From Mycolicibacterium sp. P1-18 (GTDB taxonomy: Bacteria > Actinomycetota > Actinomycetes > Mycobacteriales > Mycobacteriaceae), in the NCBI RefSeq assembly GCF_008329535.1, contig NZ_NPKR01000011.1, forward strand, positions 175,233 to 239,232: a stretch of 64,000 nt of DNA. Direction: 5' to 3'. Position 1 is the first letter of the stretch, and every line of letters begins with the position of its first letter. The notes beneath the pieces are model-generated. The model was not told the DNA's origin. It saw only the letters and a list, made by a program, of their open reading frames with translations, and made no database searches. The position numbers were made by a program, and so were the translations under genes. Shown here one piece after another: positions 1 to 8,241 of this stretch.

Positions 1-245
1 CCCTGGGTGGACGTCGCGTCGACGTCGTCAAGGAGGGCGCGGACCTGACGTGCGTCCTGACCGCGGCGCGCAACGGCGTGGGCGTTACGCCACTACCCCG
101 GATGGGACCACCGCCCGAGGGTTTGCGCCACATCGCCGACCTGCCGCCGATACCCAGCGTGGAGCTGTACCTGGCGAGTAGCGAGCGCGTCGACCGCCGC
201 GCGCAAGCCGTGGTGCTCGACGCGATGCGCCGAGCGCTGCGCTGA
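1..245 (+). CDS. LysR-family regulator, C-terminal fragment (5' end outside window)
   Basis: Only the last 80 codons are present; the reading frame begins at base 3 and ends in TGA at 243-245. The residues resemble the end of a LysR effector-binding domain: a glycine-rich turn followed by GVTPLP, a later LPPIP segment, a hydrophobic VELYLAS strand, and a C-terminal helix ending AMRRALR. In this family that region closes the inducer pocket, while the DNA-binding helix-turn-helix lies N-terminal and is outside the window. A strong hairpin overlaps the stop codon, consistent with the end of a transcription unit. The family call rests on this fragment alone. Confidence 0.6.
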   Translation, partial: LGGRRVDVVKEGADLTCVLTAARNGVGVTPLPRMGPPPEGLRHIADLPPIPSVELYLASSERVDRRAQAVVLDAMRRALR

Positions 246-267
246 CGCCGCCACCCGTGGCGGCGTC
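244..267 (+). terminator. GC-rich hairpin terminator after the LysR fragment
   Basis: GACGCCGCCAC at 244-254 and GTGGCGGCGTC at 257-267 are perfect inverted repeats (11 bp, or 10 bp with a 4-base loop). The hairpin starts inside the TGA stop. There is no U-tract, which is usual for mycobacterial intrinsic terminators. Confidence 0.6.
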
Positions 268-755
268 ATGCCATGTCTTTCGCTGAACGTGACGCGCGTT
301 GGCCCGCGACGCTATACCCATGACCATTTCGTGACATGTAGTTCGTCAATCTTGACTACTACTGTTCCCTTCCCCTCGCTACCGACATAGACTCCCTTCA
401 GCAACGGCCAGTCACTGGTCACGTTGCGGCGGGAGGGCGCACGGTATGGGCAATGACGATCATCATCGCTGGTGAGAGGCATTATCTACGGCATCGACAA
501 TTACCGTGTAGCCGATACCGAAGGTCTGGCAAACGTTGCCCCGATTGGGTCGGCGCACGTTCGCGCAGAGTGACGGAACCTCTGCCGCGGCCGTTTCACC
601 CGGACACAGCGGCGAATGACGCGATTGGGCGGCTAGGTCGCGACACGACGGTCGACGTTGCTGATCGCTGCGTAAAACCCTTGGACGACTCATCCGTCGA
701 CTTCGTGAATTCAGCCCAGTGGCGACTGCGTCGCGTCCACGCTTGGGGCAGGTAG
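268..755. other. Intergenic stretch without a supported gene
   Basis: About 490 bases between the LysR terminator and the GGDEF gene. Base composition is lower in GC than the flanks near 330-400. Short open frames exist (453-755 and a GTG frame at 472-573), but neither has a convincing ribosome site or a recognisable family. The region presumably holds the promoter of the GGDEF gene. No riboswitch consensus was recognised. Confidence 0.5.
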
Positions 756-1850
756 GTGGCTCGCGTCGGAGCCGGAAACGGCCCTGTCGATCAGTTCGAC
801 TGGATGACCACGTTCCTTGCCGAGCATGGCTATACCGGGCCTGCGAGGGCCGTCATGATCGTCGCCGGAGCGTCGTCGGCACTGGTGCCCATCTCCGCGT
901 TGGCTCGCGACCCGGCGTCGACGGCCACCCGGATCGTCGGCATCTCCGGTGCGGTGCTCGCCGTTGCCATGATGACGTTGTGGGCGTGGCGGTGGCCAAC
1001 CCGTCGACAGTCGCTGTACTCGGTGCTCGTCGGGACCGTGTGCGCGGCCGCCTGGAGCCTCACGCAGGAAAGCGCCGCGATGGCCGCCCTCGACTGCATG
1101 GCGCTGGCCATCACGGGCACCTACATCGCGACTCTTCACGGCGCGGTGGCGATGCTCGTCAACTCGATCGCGGCCGCGGGAACCGCGGCGGTGGCGACAG
1201 TGCGACTCGCACACGACATGGGCCTGGGCACGGCGCTGGCCGCGTTCTGGCTCGTGTGGCTGCTCACCATCGGGTTCCCCTTGGGCATCCGCGGCGCGAC
1301 ACAGGCGCTACGCCAGTTCGCGACGGGCGCCGATTACGATCCCCTGACCGGACTGCTCAACCGGCGTGGGTTCGCCATTGCCGTCGACCGGCACGTCGTC
1401 CGCCACGTGTCGCGACACCCCGACATGCATCTGATGGTCATGATGATCGACGTCGACGACTTCAAGCGCATCAACGACACCCAGGGGCACGCCGGCGGCG
1501 ACCGCATGCTGTGCCACATCGCCGAATTCCTCCGTGGATATGCACCCGACTACGCGGCCGTATGTCGTTGCGGCGGCGAAGAGTTCCTGCTCGCGTTTGC
1601 CTCGACGGCCACCGACGCAGCCACTCTCACCACCGGTCTGTGCGAGTCCGTCCACCGCCGCTGTGACGGCATCACGGCGAGCGTCGGCGTGGCGGCGGCC
1701 AGTCATCATCTCGTGCGGTCCGCCGACACGAAGTTCCTCGTCGATCACATGGTCGACGCTGCCGACTCGGCCATGTATCACGCGAAGGCGTTGGGCGGCA
1801 ATCGCTCTCACGTTGCGCCGAGTCATCCGTTCGACGACGCCACTCTCTGA
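756..1850 (+). CDS. Membrane-bound GGDEF diguanylate cyclase
   Basis: This 364-residue protein has two parts. Residues about 30-180 form several hydrophobic segments (about five or six membrane helices), with no recognised periplasmic sensor domain. Residues about 190-345 form a GGDEF domain, starting with the typical DPLTGLLNRRGF and carrying the active-site motif GGEEF at 273-277. It should make cyclic di-GMP from two GTP at the inner face of the membrane. The intact GGEEF suggests an active cyclase. The inhibitory RxxD site expected just before GGEEF is not present (the residues are AAVC), so product feedback may be absent. GTG at 756 is used as start; ATG at 804 is an alternative. No EAL domain is fused or adjacent. 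Confidence 0.85.
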   Translation: MARVGAGNGPVDQFDWMTTFLAEHGYTGPARAVMIVAGASSALVPISALARDPASTATRIVGISGAVLAVAMMTLWAWRWPTRRQSLYSVLVGTVCAAAWSLTQESAAMAALDCMALAITGTYIATLHGAVAMLVNSIAAAGTAAVATVRLAHDMGLGTALAAFWLVWLLTIGFPLGIRGATQALRQFATGADYDPLTGLLNRRGFAIAVDRHVVRHVSRHPDMHLMVMMIDVDDFKRINDTQGHAGGDRMLCHIAEFLRGYAPDYAAVCRCGGEEFLLAFASTATDAATLTTGLCESVHRRCDGITASVGVAAASHHLVRSADTKFLVDHMVDAADSAMYHAKALGGNRSHVAPSHPFDDATL

Positions 1851-2503
1851 GGCGACGGACGCCGAGCGACGAGGACTCGTCCGTCGTCAGTGGGAGGCGA
1901 CTGGCCCGACACCACCAACGTCGCGCGCGCCCACGGCCGATCACGTGCGAGGAAGGGCACTTCCTGCGCGGTCCACTCGTCGACGAACTCGAGGGGGTCG
2001 TCGCCGCGCGCGACGACGCGGCGGTAGGCGACGTCGGCGTCGGACTGGACCCACACCGTGGCGTCGAACCACGAATGCAGCCGTTCTCGGCAGGCGCCAA
2101 CGCCTTCCACGATCAACACCGTCGTGTCCGGCGGTACGTCGACGGTGCCCGCTCTGTTTCGGAGGTCCCAGGCCGGCGGTCGGTAGGCCACCGGCGGCCC
2201 ATGACGACGTACCGGGGCCAACACTTCGTCGACGAGGAGTTCGTCCCAGTCGAAGAACGAGTGATGCCACGCGACGTCGTCGGTGTGGACGACGGTGACG
2301 CCCTCGGCCGTCGCCGCCAGGTTGGCCGCGAACGTCGACTTGCCGGACCCGCTGCGCCCGTCCACCCCAATCAGGACGAGACCCGCCTGACGGGGGTCGG
2401 CCCGGAGCGCGGTCAGCACGTCGACGTACGTGGTCTCGGTCCACTCGGTGATCGCCGGCTCGTCGTCGACGGTCATGCGTGGGTCGCCATCGGCAGTGTC
2501 CAT
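1823..2503 (-). CDS. Uridine-kinase-like P-loop nucleoside/nucleotide kinase
   Basis: This protein of about 226 residues has a Walker A motif, GVDGRSGSGKST, near its N-terminus. It also has an HTDDVAWHHSFFDW segment typical of the uridine kinase/phosphoribulokinase fold, and a VLIVEGVG strand where these enzymes carry the EG of their substrate site. The family phosphorylates uridine, cytidine or related small molecules, and the exact substrate here is unknown. It lies 10 bases downstream of the aldehyde dehydrogenase stop and may be the last gene of that operon. ATG at 2503 is chosen because it avoids overlap with the upstream gene; ATG at 2476 is also possible and neither has a strong ribosome site. 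Its 3' end overlaps the end of the convergent GGDEF gene by 28 bases. Confidence 0.7.
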   Translation of the reverse strand: MDTADGDPRMTVDDEPAITEWTETTYVDVLTALRADPRQAGLVLIGVDGRSGSGKSTFAANLAATAEGVTVVHTDDVAWHHSFFDWDELLVDEVLAPVRRHGPPVAYRPPAWDLRNRAGTVDVPPDTTVLIVEGVGACRERLHSWFDATVWVQSDADVAYRRVVARGDDPLEFVDEWTAQEVPFLARDRPWARATLVVSGQSPPTDDGRVLVARRPSPQRVASSNG

Positions 2504-2513
2504 CCCGGCGGGC

Positions 2514-3983
2514 TCAGCGGCCCGCGCGTCGCGGCACCGCAAGGTACTTGTACTCCAAGAACTCGTCGATACCCACTCGGCCGCCTTCCCTCCCGAGGCC
2601 GGATTGCTTGACCCCGCCGAAGGGTGCGGCCGGGTTGGACACCACCCCGGTGTTCACGCCCACCATGCCGACCTCGAGTCGCTCACTGAGGTCGAAGGCC
2701 CGGTCGACGTCCTGGGTGAACACGTATCCCACCAAACCCCAGTCGGTGTCGTTCGCGCGGTCTACCACCTCGTCCTCGTCGTCGAAGGGAATGATCGGGG
2801 CCACGGGACCGAACACCTCGGTCGTCATCAAGTCCGACTCGTCGGACACGTCGGCCAGGACGGTGGGCGGATAGAAGTAGCCCGGTCCGTCGGGGAGCCG
2901 ACCGCCCGTCAGCGCCGTCGCGCCACGTGCCAGGGCGTCGTCGACGAGTCGCTGCACCTTTGCGCGCCCGGCCGAGTCGATCAGCGGACCCACCTCGGTG
3001 TCGTCGTCGAGTCCGTTGCCCACCTTCAGCGCCGCCATCCGCGTCGAGAGTCGTTCGGAGAACGCGGCGGCGACGTCGCGGTGCACGTACATGCGGTTGG
3101 CCGCGGTACACGCCTCCCCCATGTTGCGCATCTTGGCCGTCATCGCCCCGTCGACCGCGACGTCGACGTCGGCGTCGGCACAGACGATGAACGGAGCGTT
3201 GCCGCCCAGTTCCATCGACGAACGCATCACCGTGTCGGCCGCCTGCCGCAGCAAAACCTTGCCCACCCCGGTGGAGCCGGTGAAACTCACCTTGCGCGCC
3301 GTACCGCTGCTCATCCAGCGTCCCACCACGGTGGCCGCATCGGTGGTGTTGACGACGTTGAGCACCCCGTCGGGGAGGCCGCATTCCTGCAGGATCGACG
3401 CCAATGCCAATGAACTGAGCGGGGTTTGAGGTGCCGGCTTGAGCACCATGGTGCAGCCGGCGGCGATTGCGGGCGCGATCTTGCGGGTGCCCATGGCCAA
3501 GGGGAAGTTCCACGGGGTGATCAGAACGCAGGGGCCGACGGGTGCCCGCGTGACGATGATGCGATTGGCCCCGTCCCCGGTGGTGGTGTGGTCGCCGGAG
3601 ACGCGCACCGCCTCCTCGGAGAACCAGCGCAGGAACTCGGCGGCGTAGGCAACTTCACCCCTGGCCTCGCCGAGCGGCTTGCCCATCTCCGACGTCATCA
3701 CCTCGGCCAGCCAGTTTTGCCGCGACATCACCAGATCGTAGGCGCGGCGCAGGATCTCGCTCCGATACCGCGGTGCGGTGCGCGCCCACGAGGCTTGGGC
3801 CTCGACCGCGGCCGCCAGCGCGGCGTCCCCGTCGGCCGGACCGGCGTCGGCGACGGATGCCAGCACGTCACCCGTGGCGGGGTTCTCCACCTCGAACGTC
3901 CTGCCGCCGTGGGCATCTCTCCACTGCCCGCCGATCAGCAGTCCGGTGGGAATCGAGGCGACCGCGGAAGTGGTCGTGGTCAT
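2514..3983 (-). CDS. Aldehyde dehydrogenase, succinate-semialdehyde dehydrogenase type
   Basis: This 489-residue protein has the full ALDH fold: the PWNFP substrate loop at about 157, the FTGSTGVGK dinucleotide site at about 234, the general base Glu258 in MELGGNAP and the catalytic Cys292 in GEACTAANR. The closest familiar family is GabD-like NAD(P)-dependent succinate-semialdehyde dehydrogenase. The preceding phospho-lyase would release an aminated or plain semialdehyde, which this enzyme could oxidise to the acid. Its ATG overlaps the stop of the FAD/Fe-S gene by four bases (ATGA) and has a GGAG ribosome site, so it is translationally coupled. The exact aldehyde substrate cannot be read from the sequence. 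Confidence 0.88.
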   Translation of the reverse strand: MTTTTSAVASIPTGLLIGGQWRDAHGGRTFEVENPATGDVLASVADAGPADGDAALAAAVEAQASWARTAPRYRSEILRRAYDLVMSRQNWLAEVMTSEMGKPLGEARGEVAYAAEFLRWFSEEAVRVSGDHTTTGDGANRIIVTRAPVGPCVLITPWNFPLAMGTRKIAPAIAAGCTMVLKPAPQTPLSSLALASILQECGLPDGVLNVVNTTDAATVVGRWMSSGTARKVSFTGSTGVGKVLLRQAADTVMRSSMELGGNAPFIVCADADVDVAVDGAMTAKMRNMGEACTAANRMYVHRDVAAAFSERLSTRMAALKVGNGLDDDTEVGPLIDSAGRAKVQRLVDDALARGATALTGGRLPDGPGYFYPPTVLADVSDESDLMTTEVFGPVAPIIPFDDEDEVVDRANDTDWGLVGYVFTQDVDRAFDLSERLEVGMVGVNTGVVSNPAAPFGGVKQSGLGREGGRVGIDEFLEYKYLAVPRRAGR

Positions 3984-6889
3984 CGTTGGAGCTCCTGTCG
4001 GTTGCGGGGGTCGAGGATCTGCGCGAGATGGCGGGAGGCACTCGGCGCGGGGTTGTCGGTGAGTTGCCGTACTTGCATGTGGCAGCTGAACCCGTCGGTC
4101 AGGACCACCGCGGTCGGATCGGCCCGCAGCGCCGGTGCGAGGGCCTGCTCGGCGACGGCCATGCTGACGTCGTAGTGCTGCCGTTCGAAGCCGAAGTTGC
4201 CGGCGACGCCGCAGCAGCCGGTGGCCTCCCGGACGTCGCCGATCCCGACGGCCTTCAGCGCCGAGACTTGGGTCGTGGCACCGAACACGGCGTATTCGTG
4301 GCAGTGCGTCTGCACGGTAACCGAGGACGGCAGCGGCGCACTCGGCACCCAACCGGCGGCGCGCTGCACGGCGACGTGTTCGGCGAAGCTCCGCACACGC
4401 CGCGCCACCCGATGCGCGGCTGGAGCGTCGACCAGTTCGGGCAGGTCCTTGCGAAGGGCTGCGGCACAACTGGGTTCGGTGACGACGATCGGCCGGTCGG
4501 TGCCGTCGTCGAGGGCAGCCGCCGCGTGTGTCATCCGTTTTCGGGCCTGCCGAAGTTGTCCGGTGGAGATCCAGGTCAGGCCACAGCAGACGTCGGTGCG
4601 CACCTCGGCCCGGTGCCCGGCTTCCTCGACGACGCGAAGCGCCGAACCGGCCACCTCGGGCCGGAAGCCCTTCGTGAAGGAGTCGACGAGGAGCACCACG
4701 TCACCGTCTCCGCCACGGCGAGAACCGAGTTCACGACGGAGCTGACGTGCGGACGCGAAGCGCGGGAGCGAACGTTCGACGGTCAGGCCACCCGCCCGCA
4801 GGCCGATCGATCGCAAGGGACTGGCCAGCACGCCGTTGACGAGCGGCGCCACCCGGGTGGTCACGGCCAACCACCGCGGGAGCCAACCCAGCGAGTAGTG
4901 CGCGAGCGGACGCATCCGTCCCCGGTAGTGGTGGTCGAGGAACTCGGCCTTGTAGGTCGCCATGTCGACACCGGTCGGGCAGTCGGTCGAACACGCCTTG
5001 CACGACAGACACAGGTCCAGTGCCTCGCGCACGTCCTCGGACGCCCACCCCTGCTCGACACTGCGCGCGCCACGAACCATCTCCTGCAGCACCCGGGCCC
5101 GGCCGCGGGTCGAGTCCTTCTCGTCACCGGTGGCGCGGAAGCTGGGGCACATCACCCCGCTGCCGTGGCTCCGGCACCGCCCCACGCCGATGCAGCGCTG
5201 GACGGCGTTGGGGAACGCCGCCTCGTCCGCAGCGTTCGCGTCGTGGAGGACGAACGTCGTCTGCCAGGGCAGGGCGGGGACGTCCGCCAGTGCCAGTTGC
5301 CCCGTCACCGGCCACGGGTCGACGATCATCCCCGGGTTCAGCACGTTGGTGGGATCGAACAGCTGCTTGAACCTCGCGAAGGCCTCCATCATGGTCGGCG
5401 AGTACATCTCGGGCAGAAGCCCCGAGCGGGCCCTGCCGTCACCGTGCTCGCCCGACAGCGTTCCGCCGTGCCGGACCACCAGACGTGCGGCCGCGGTGAG
5501 GAAGTTCGACATCACGTCCCGGCCCTCAGAGGTTCTCTGGTCGAACGTAATTCGGATGTGCATGCAGCCCGCGCCGAAGTGGCCGTACATCACGCCGATG
5601 AGGTGATGCCTCTCGAGCAGGAGCCGAAAGTCGGCGAGATAGTCGGCGAGGTTCTCGGGGGCGACCGCCGAGTCCTCCCAGCCTGGCCACGACGTGACGC
5701 TGGACCCGTCGGGCAGTTCCAACTGCGACGAGAGCCCCGCCCCGTCTTCGCGCACTCGCCACAGGTTCTTGCGCTCGGCGGGGTCGCGGACCTCACGGCA
5801 GTCGAGGGCTCGCCCGTTGGCACGAAGGTCGCCCTGCAGCTTCACCGCATTCGCCGCGACGGCGGCGTCGTCCGCGCCGTCGAGTTCGACGTAGAGCCAG
5901 GCGCGGCCGGCGGGCAACGCCGCTACCGACTCCTTGCCGCGCCGAGCCGCCATGGTCGCGACGATCTGCTCGTCGATGCCTTCGACCGCGGCCGGCGAGT
6001 ACCGCAGGATCGTCGTGACGTCGCGCGCAGCGTCCACGACGTCGTCATAGGCAACGATCATCAGCAACGCCGACGGCGGGACGTCCACCAGCCGCATGGT
6101 GGCACCCACGACGATCGCGCAGGTCCCTTCACTCCCGACGAGTGCGCGCGCGACGTGAAAGCCGTTCTCCGGCAGCAGGTTGGACAGGTGAAAGCCCGAC
6201 ACCTGCCGGGGGATTCGACCGAGTTCGAGCCGGAACTGGGACATGTACTCGGCGGCCAGACCCTTGAGCCCCGCGGTCAGCTGCGTGGCACGCTCGGCGG
6301 CGGCCACGTCCTGGGGATCGGTGGGCCGCAGCCCGGTGGCGGTGGCGGTCACCCGGATTCCGTCGACGAGGACGACGTCGAGGGACACCACGTGGTCGCC
6401 GGTACGGCCGTGACGGACGGAGTGGTTCCCGCAGGCGTCGTTGCCGATCGATCCTCCGACGGTGGCGCGGTTCTTGCTGGAGGGGTCCGGCGCGAAGGTC
6501 AGCTGGTTCGCCGTGGCGCGCTGAACGGCGTCGGTGAGATCGGCCAGGACGACACCCGGTTCGACGACGGCGGTCCGGTTCGCGGCGTCGACCGACACGA
6601 CGGCGTTCATGTGTCGTGACAGGTCGAGCACCACACCGCGGCCGATGGCGTTGCCCGCCATCGAGGTTCCACCACCTCGCGCGACGACGGGCACTCCCAG
6701 TCGGTGGCACGCCGCCATCAGACGGCTGACGTCACCGGGGTTGCGGGGAAACGCCACCCCCAGTGGGGCCACGCGGTAGTTCGACGCGTCGTAGCTGTAT
6801 TCGGCGAGACGCCTGCTCGAGGTGTCGATCTCCACGCCACAGTCGCCAAGCAGGTCGATGGTCGCGCCGTCGTGTCGCACCGCGGTCAA
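3980..6889 (-). CDS. FAD-linked oxidase fused to Fe-S/CCG domains (YdiJ/GlcD-GlcF type 2-hydroxyacid dehydrogenase)
   Basis: This 969-residue protein joins three parts. The N-terminal FAD-binding domain (about 40-220) contains the GGGTSMAG and GGSIGND loops of VAO-type flavoenzymes. A FAD-oxidase C domain (about 220-530) includes the SGEHGDG motif. The C-terminal half has a ferredoxin-like cluster region (CLSCKACSTDCPTG) and two Cys-rich CCG motifs (CCGLTW and CCGVAGN). Proteins of this build oxidise D-2-hydroxyacids and pass electrons to the respiratory chain; E. coli YdiJ, reported as a D-2-hydroxyglutarate dehydrogenase, has the same layout. The start is a TTG at 6889, with GAGGAG just upstream, overlapping the previous stop as TTGA; GTG at 6880 is an alternative. 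A lactate-, glycolate- or 2-hydroxyglutarate-type substrate is likely. Confidence 0.85.
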   Translation of the reverse strand: MTAVRHDGATIDLLGDCGVEIDTSSRRLAEYSYDASNYRVAPLGVAFPRNPGDVSRLMAACHRLGVPVVARGGGTSMAGNAIGRGVVLDLSRHMNAVVSVDAANRTAVVEPGVVLADLTDAVQRATANQLTFAPDPSSKNRATVGGSIGNDACGNHSVRHGRTGDHVVSLDVVLVDGIRVTATATGLRPTDPQDVAAAERATQLTAGLKGLAAEYMSQFRLELGRIPRQVSGFHLSNLLPENGFHVARALVGSEGTCAIVVGATMRLVDVPPSALLMIVAYDDVVDAARDVTTILRYSPAAVEGIDEQIVATMAARRGKESVAALPAGRAWLYVELDGADDAAVAANAVKLQGDLRANGRALDCREVRDPAERKNLWRVREDGAGLSSQLELPDGSSVTSWPGWEDSAVAPENLADYLADFRLLLERHHLIGVMYGHFGAGCMHIRITFDQRTSEGRDVMSNFLTAAARLVVRHGGTLSGEHGDGRARSGLLPEMYSPTMMEAFARFKQLFDPTNVLNPGMIVDPWPVTGQLALADVPALPWQTTFVLHDANAADEAAFPNAVQRCIGVGRCRSHGSGVMCPSFRATGDEKDSTRGRARVLQEMVRGARSVEQGWASEDVREALDLCLSCKACSTDCPTGVDMATYKAEFLDHHYRGRMRPLAHYSLGWLPRWLAVTTRVAPLVNGVLASPLRSIGLRAGGLTVERSLPRFASARQLRRELGSRRGGDGDVVLLVDSFTKGFRPEVAGSALRVVEEAGHRAEVRTDVCCGLTWISTGQLRQARKRMTHAAAALDDGTDRPIVVTEPSCAAALRKDLPELVDAPAAHRVARRVRSFAEHVAVQRAAGWVPSAPLPSSVTVQTHCHEYAVFGATTQVSALKAVGIGDVREATGCCGVAGNFGFERQHYDVSMAVAEQALAPALRADPTAVVLTDGFSCHMQVRQLTDNPAPSASRHLAQILDPRNRQELQR

Positions 6890-8241
6890 TGAAGCTCCTC
6901 GGCGAGAACGACCGCGAGGTTCTCCAGCATCCGATCTGCGTCACCGATCGAGAAGGGCAGCGGCGGACGAACCTTGAGAACGCTGCCCCGCGGTCCCGAC
7001 GCGGAGATCAGCACGCGGCGACGGCGCATGTGGTTGACGACCCGTAGCGCAGCCTCTCCGTCCGGGGTGTTCGACTTACGGTCGGTCACGATGTCCACAC
7101 CCACGAACAACCCCGCACCGCGCACTTCGGCGATCTGGTCGTAGCCGGCCGCGAGCGTCGAGATCTCCGACTTGACGTAGTCGCCGACCCGCTCGGCGTT
7201 GGCGATGAGGCCCTCGCCGTTGATCACGTCCAGCACCGCCTGCGCGGCGGCGATCGACACCGAGTTGCCACCGAAGGTGTTGAAGTACCGGATGTTGCGG
7301 CCGAACTCGACGAGAAGCTCGGGACGGAAGGCCGCAGCGGCGATGGGAATGCCGTTGCCCATCGGTTTGCCGGTCGTCACGATGTCGGGCACCACGCCGT
7401 GGCGCTGAAAGCCCCACCAGTGCTGGCCGGTCCGCCCGAAACCCGGCTGAACCTCGTCGGCGATGAACAGGCCGCCGGCGTCGTGCACCTCCTCGACGAC
7501 GGGCTTGAGGAATCCCGCAGGGTCGACGTAGATCCCGTCGGAGGAGAAGATCGTGTCGGCGATGAAGGCCGCGACCCCGAAGCCGTGGCGGTCCAGGTCG
7601 GCGATGGCCTCCCGAACCTCGCGCTGCAGCGCGGCGACTACGTCGTCGTCACCGCCATGGCGGAGCCGGTCGGGAGCGCCCACCGTGCGCACGTGCGGCC
7701 CCAGCGGCACCCCGACGCCCAGGGACGGCGAGAAGGCCGACACGTCCGCGGTGAGCCCGTGGTAGGCGCCGGCGGTGACGATGACGCCGCTGTTGCCGGT
7801 GTAATAACGGGCCACTCGCATGGCGAGATCGTTGGCCTCGGAGCCGGTGCAGGTGAACATGACGTGACCGAGTTCGGCGGGCATGGTGTTCAGGAACTGC
7901 TCGCCGTAGTCCAGGATCGACTGCTGGATGTAGCGCGTGTTGGTGTTGAGCGTCGAGAGCTGTCGGTGGACGGCCTCGACGACGTGGGGATGACAGTGGC
8001 CGACGCTGGTGACGTTGTTGTACACGTCGAGGTAGTCGTTGCCGTCGGCGTCGTAGAGGAGTGTGCCTGCGCCGCGGACGATTTCGACCGGATCGTCGTA
8101 GAAGAGCCGGTAGCCGGGGCCGAGGAGCCGTTCGCGGTCGCCGACCTGCCGGCGTGTCCGCGGCGGCAGCTGGTCGACGCGTGACGGGTCGAAGCCGTTC
8201 ACCATCGGTTCGGACGCCTTGGATGTGAAGGCCTTGGTCAA
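6886..8241 (-). CDS. Class III PLP enzyme of the amine-phosphate phospho-lyase subfamily
   Basis: This 451-residue fold-type I PLP enzyme has the PLP lysine in TTGKPMGNG (K292), the cofactor aspartate in ADEVQ (D262) and the GSEAND cofactor loop at about 133. The region around 75-105, GHCHPHVV followed by LNTNTRY, matches ethanolamine-phosphate and 5-phosphohydroxylysine phospho-lyases (the AGXT2L proteins) better than ordinary GABA or ornithine aminotransferases. These lyases eliminate phosphate and ammonia to leave an aldehyde. The kinase gene immediately upstream supports this reading. Translation starts at TTG 8241, overlapping the kinase stop (TTGA) and preceded by an AGAAGGGG ribosome site. 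A plain aminotransferase role remains possible. Confidence 0.82.
   Translation of the reverse strand: MTKAFTSKASEPMVNGFDPSRVDQLPPRTRRQVGDRERLLGPGYRLFYDDPVEIVRGAGTLLYDADGNDYLDVYNNVTSVGHCHPHVVEAVHRQLSTLNTNTRYIQQSILDYGEQFLNTMPAELGHVMFTCTGSEANDLAMRVARYYTGNSGVIVTAGAYHGLTADVSAFSPSLGVGVPLGPHVRTVGAPDRLRHGGDDDVVAALQREVREAIADLDRHGFGVAAFIADTIFSSDGIYVDPAGFLKPVVEEVHDAGGLFIADEVQPGFGRTGQHWWGFQRHGVVPDIVTTGKPMGNGIPIAAAAFRPELLVEFGRNIRYFNTFGGNSVSIAAAQAVLDVINGEGLIANAERVGDYVKSEISTLAAGYDQIAEVRGAGLFVGVDIVTDRKSNTPDGEAALRVVNHMRRRRVLISASGPRGSVLKVRPPLPFSIGDADRMLENLAVVLAEELH

Noticed and set aside
472..573. GTG frame coding a 33-residue peptide (GIIYGIDNYRVAD...)
   Set aside because: The residues look protein-like, but it is too short, has no ribosome site and could be chance; kept only as a note.
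453..755. Possible 100-residue gene upstream of the GGDEF gene
   Set aside because: No ribosome site, arginine-rich random-looking translation and no family resemblance.
268..755. c-di-GMP riboswitch before the GGDEF gene
   Set aside because: No GEMM-like conserved core was recognised on either strand.
3773..6619. A 948-codon open frame on the plus strand opposite the FAD/Fe-S gene
   Set aside because: It is a by-product of high GC content in the antisense frame; it shows no family motif, while the minus strand codes a complete recognisable enzyme.
6886..8241. Reading the class III PLP enzyme as GABA or putrescine aminotransferase
   Set aside because: The LNTNTRY region and the kinase neighbour fit the phospho-lyase branch better, though aminotransferase activity is not excluded.
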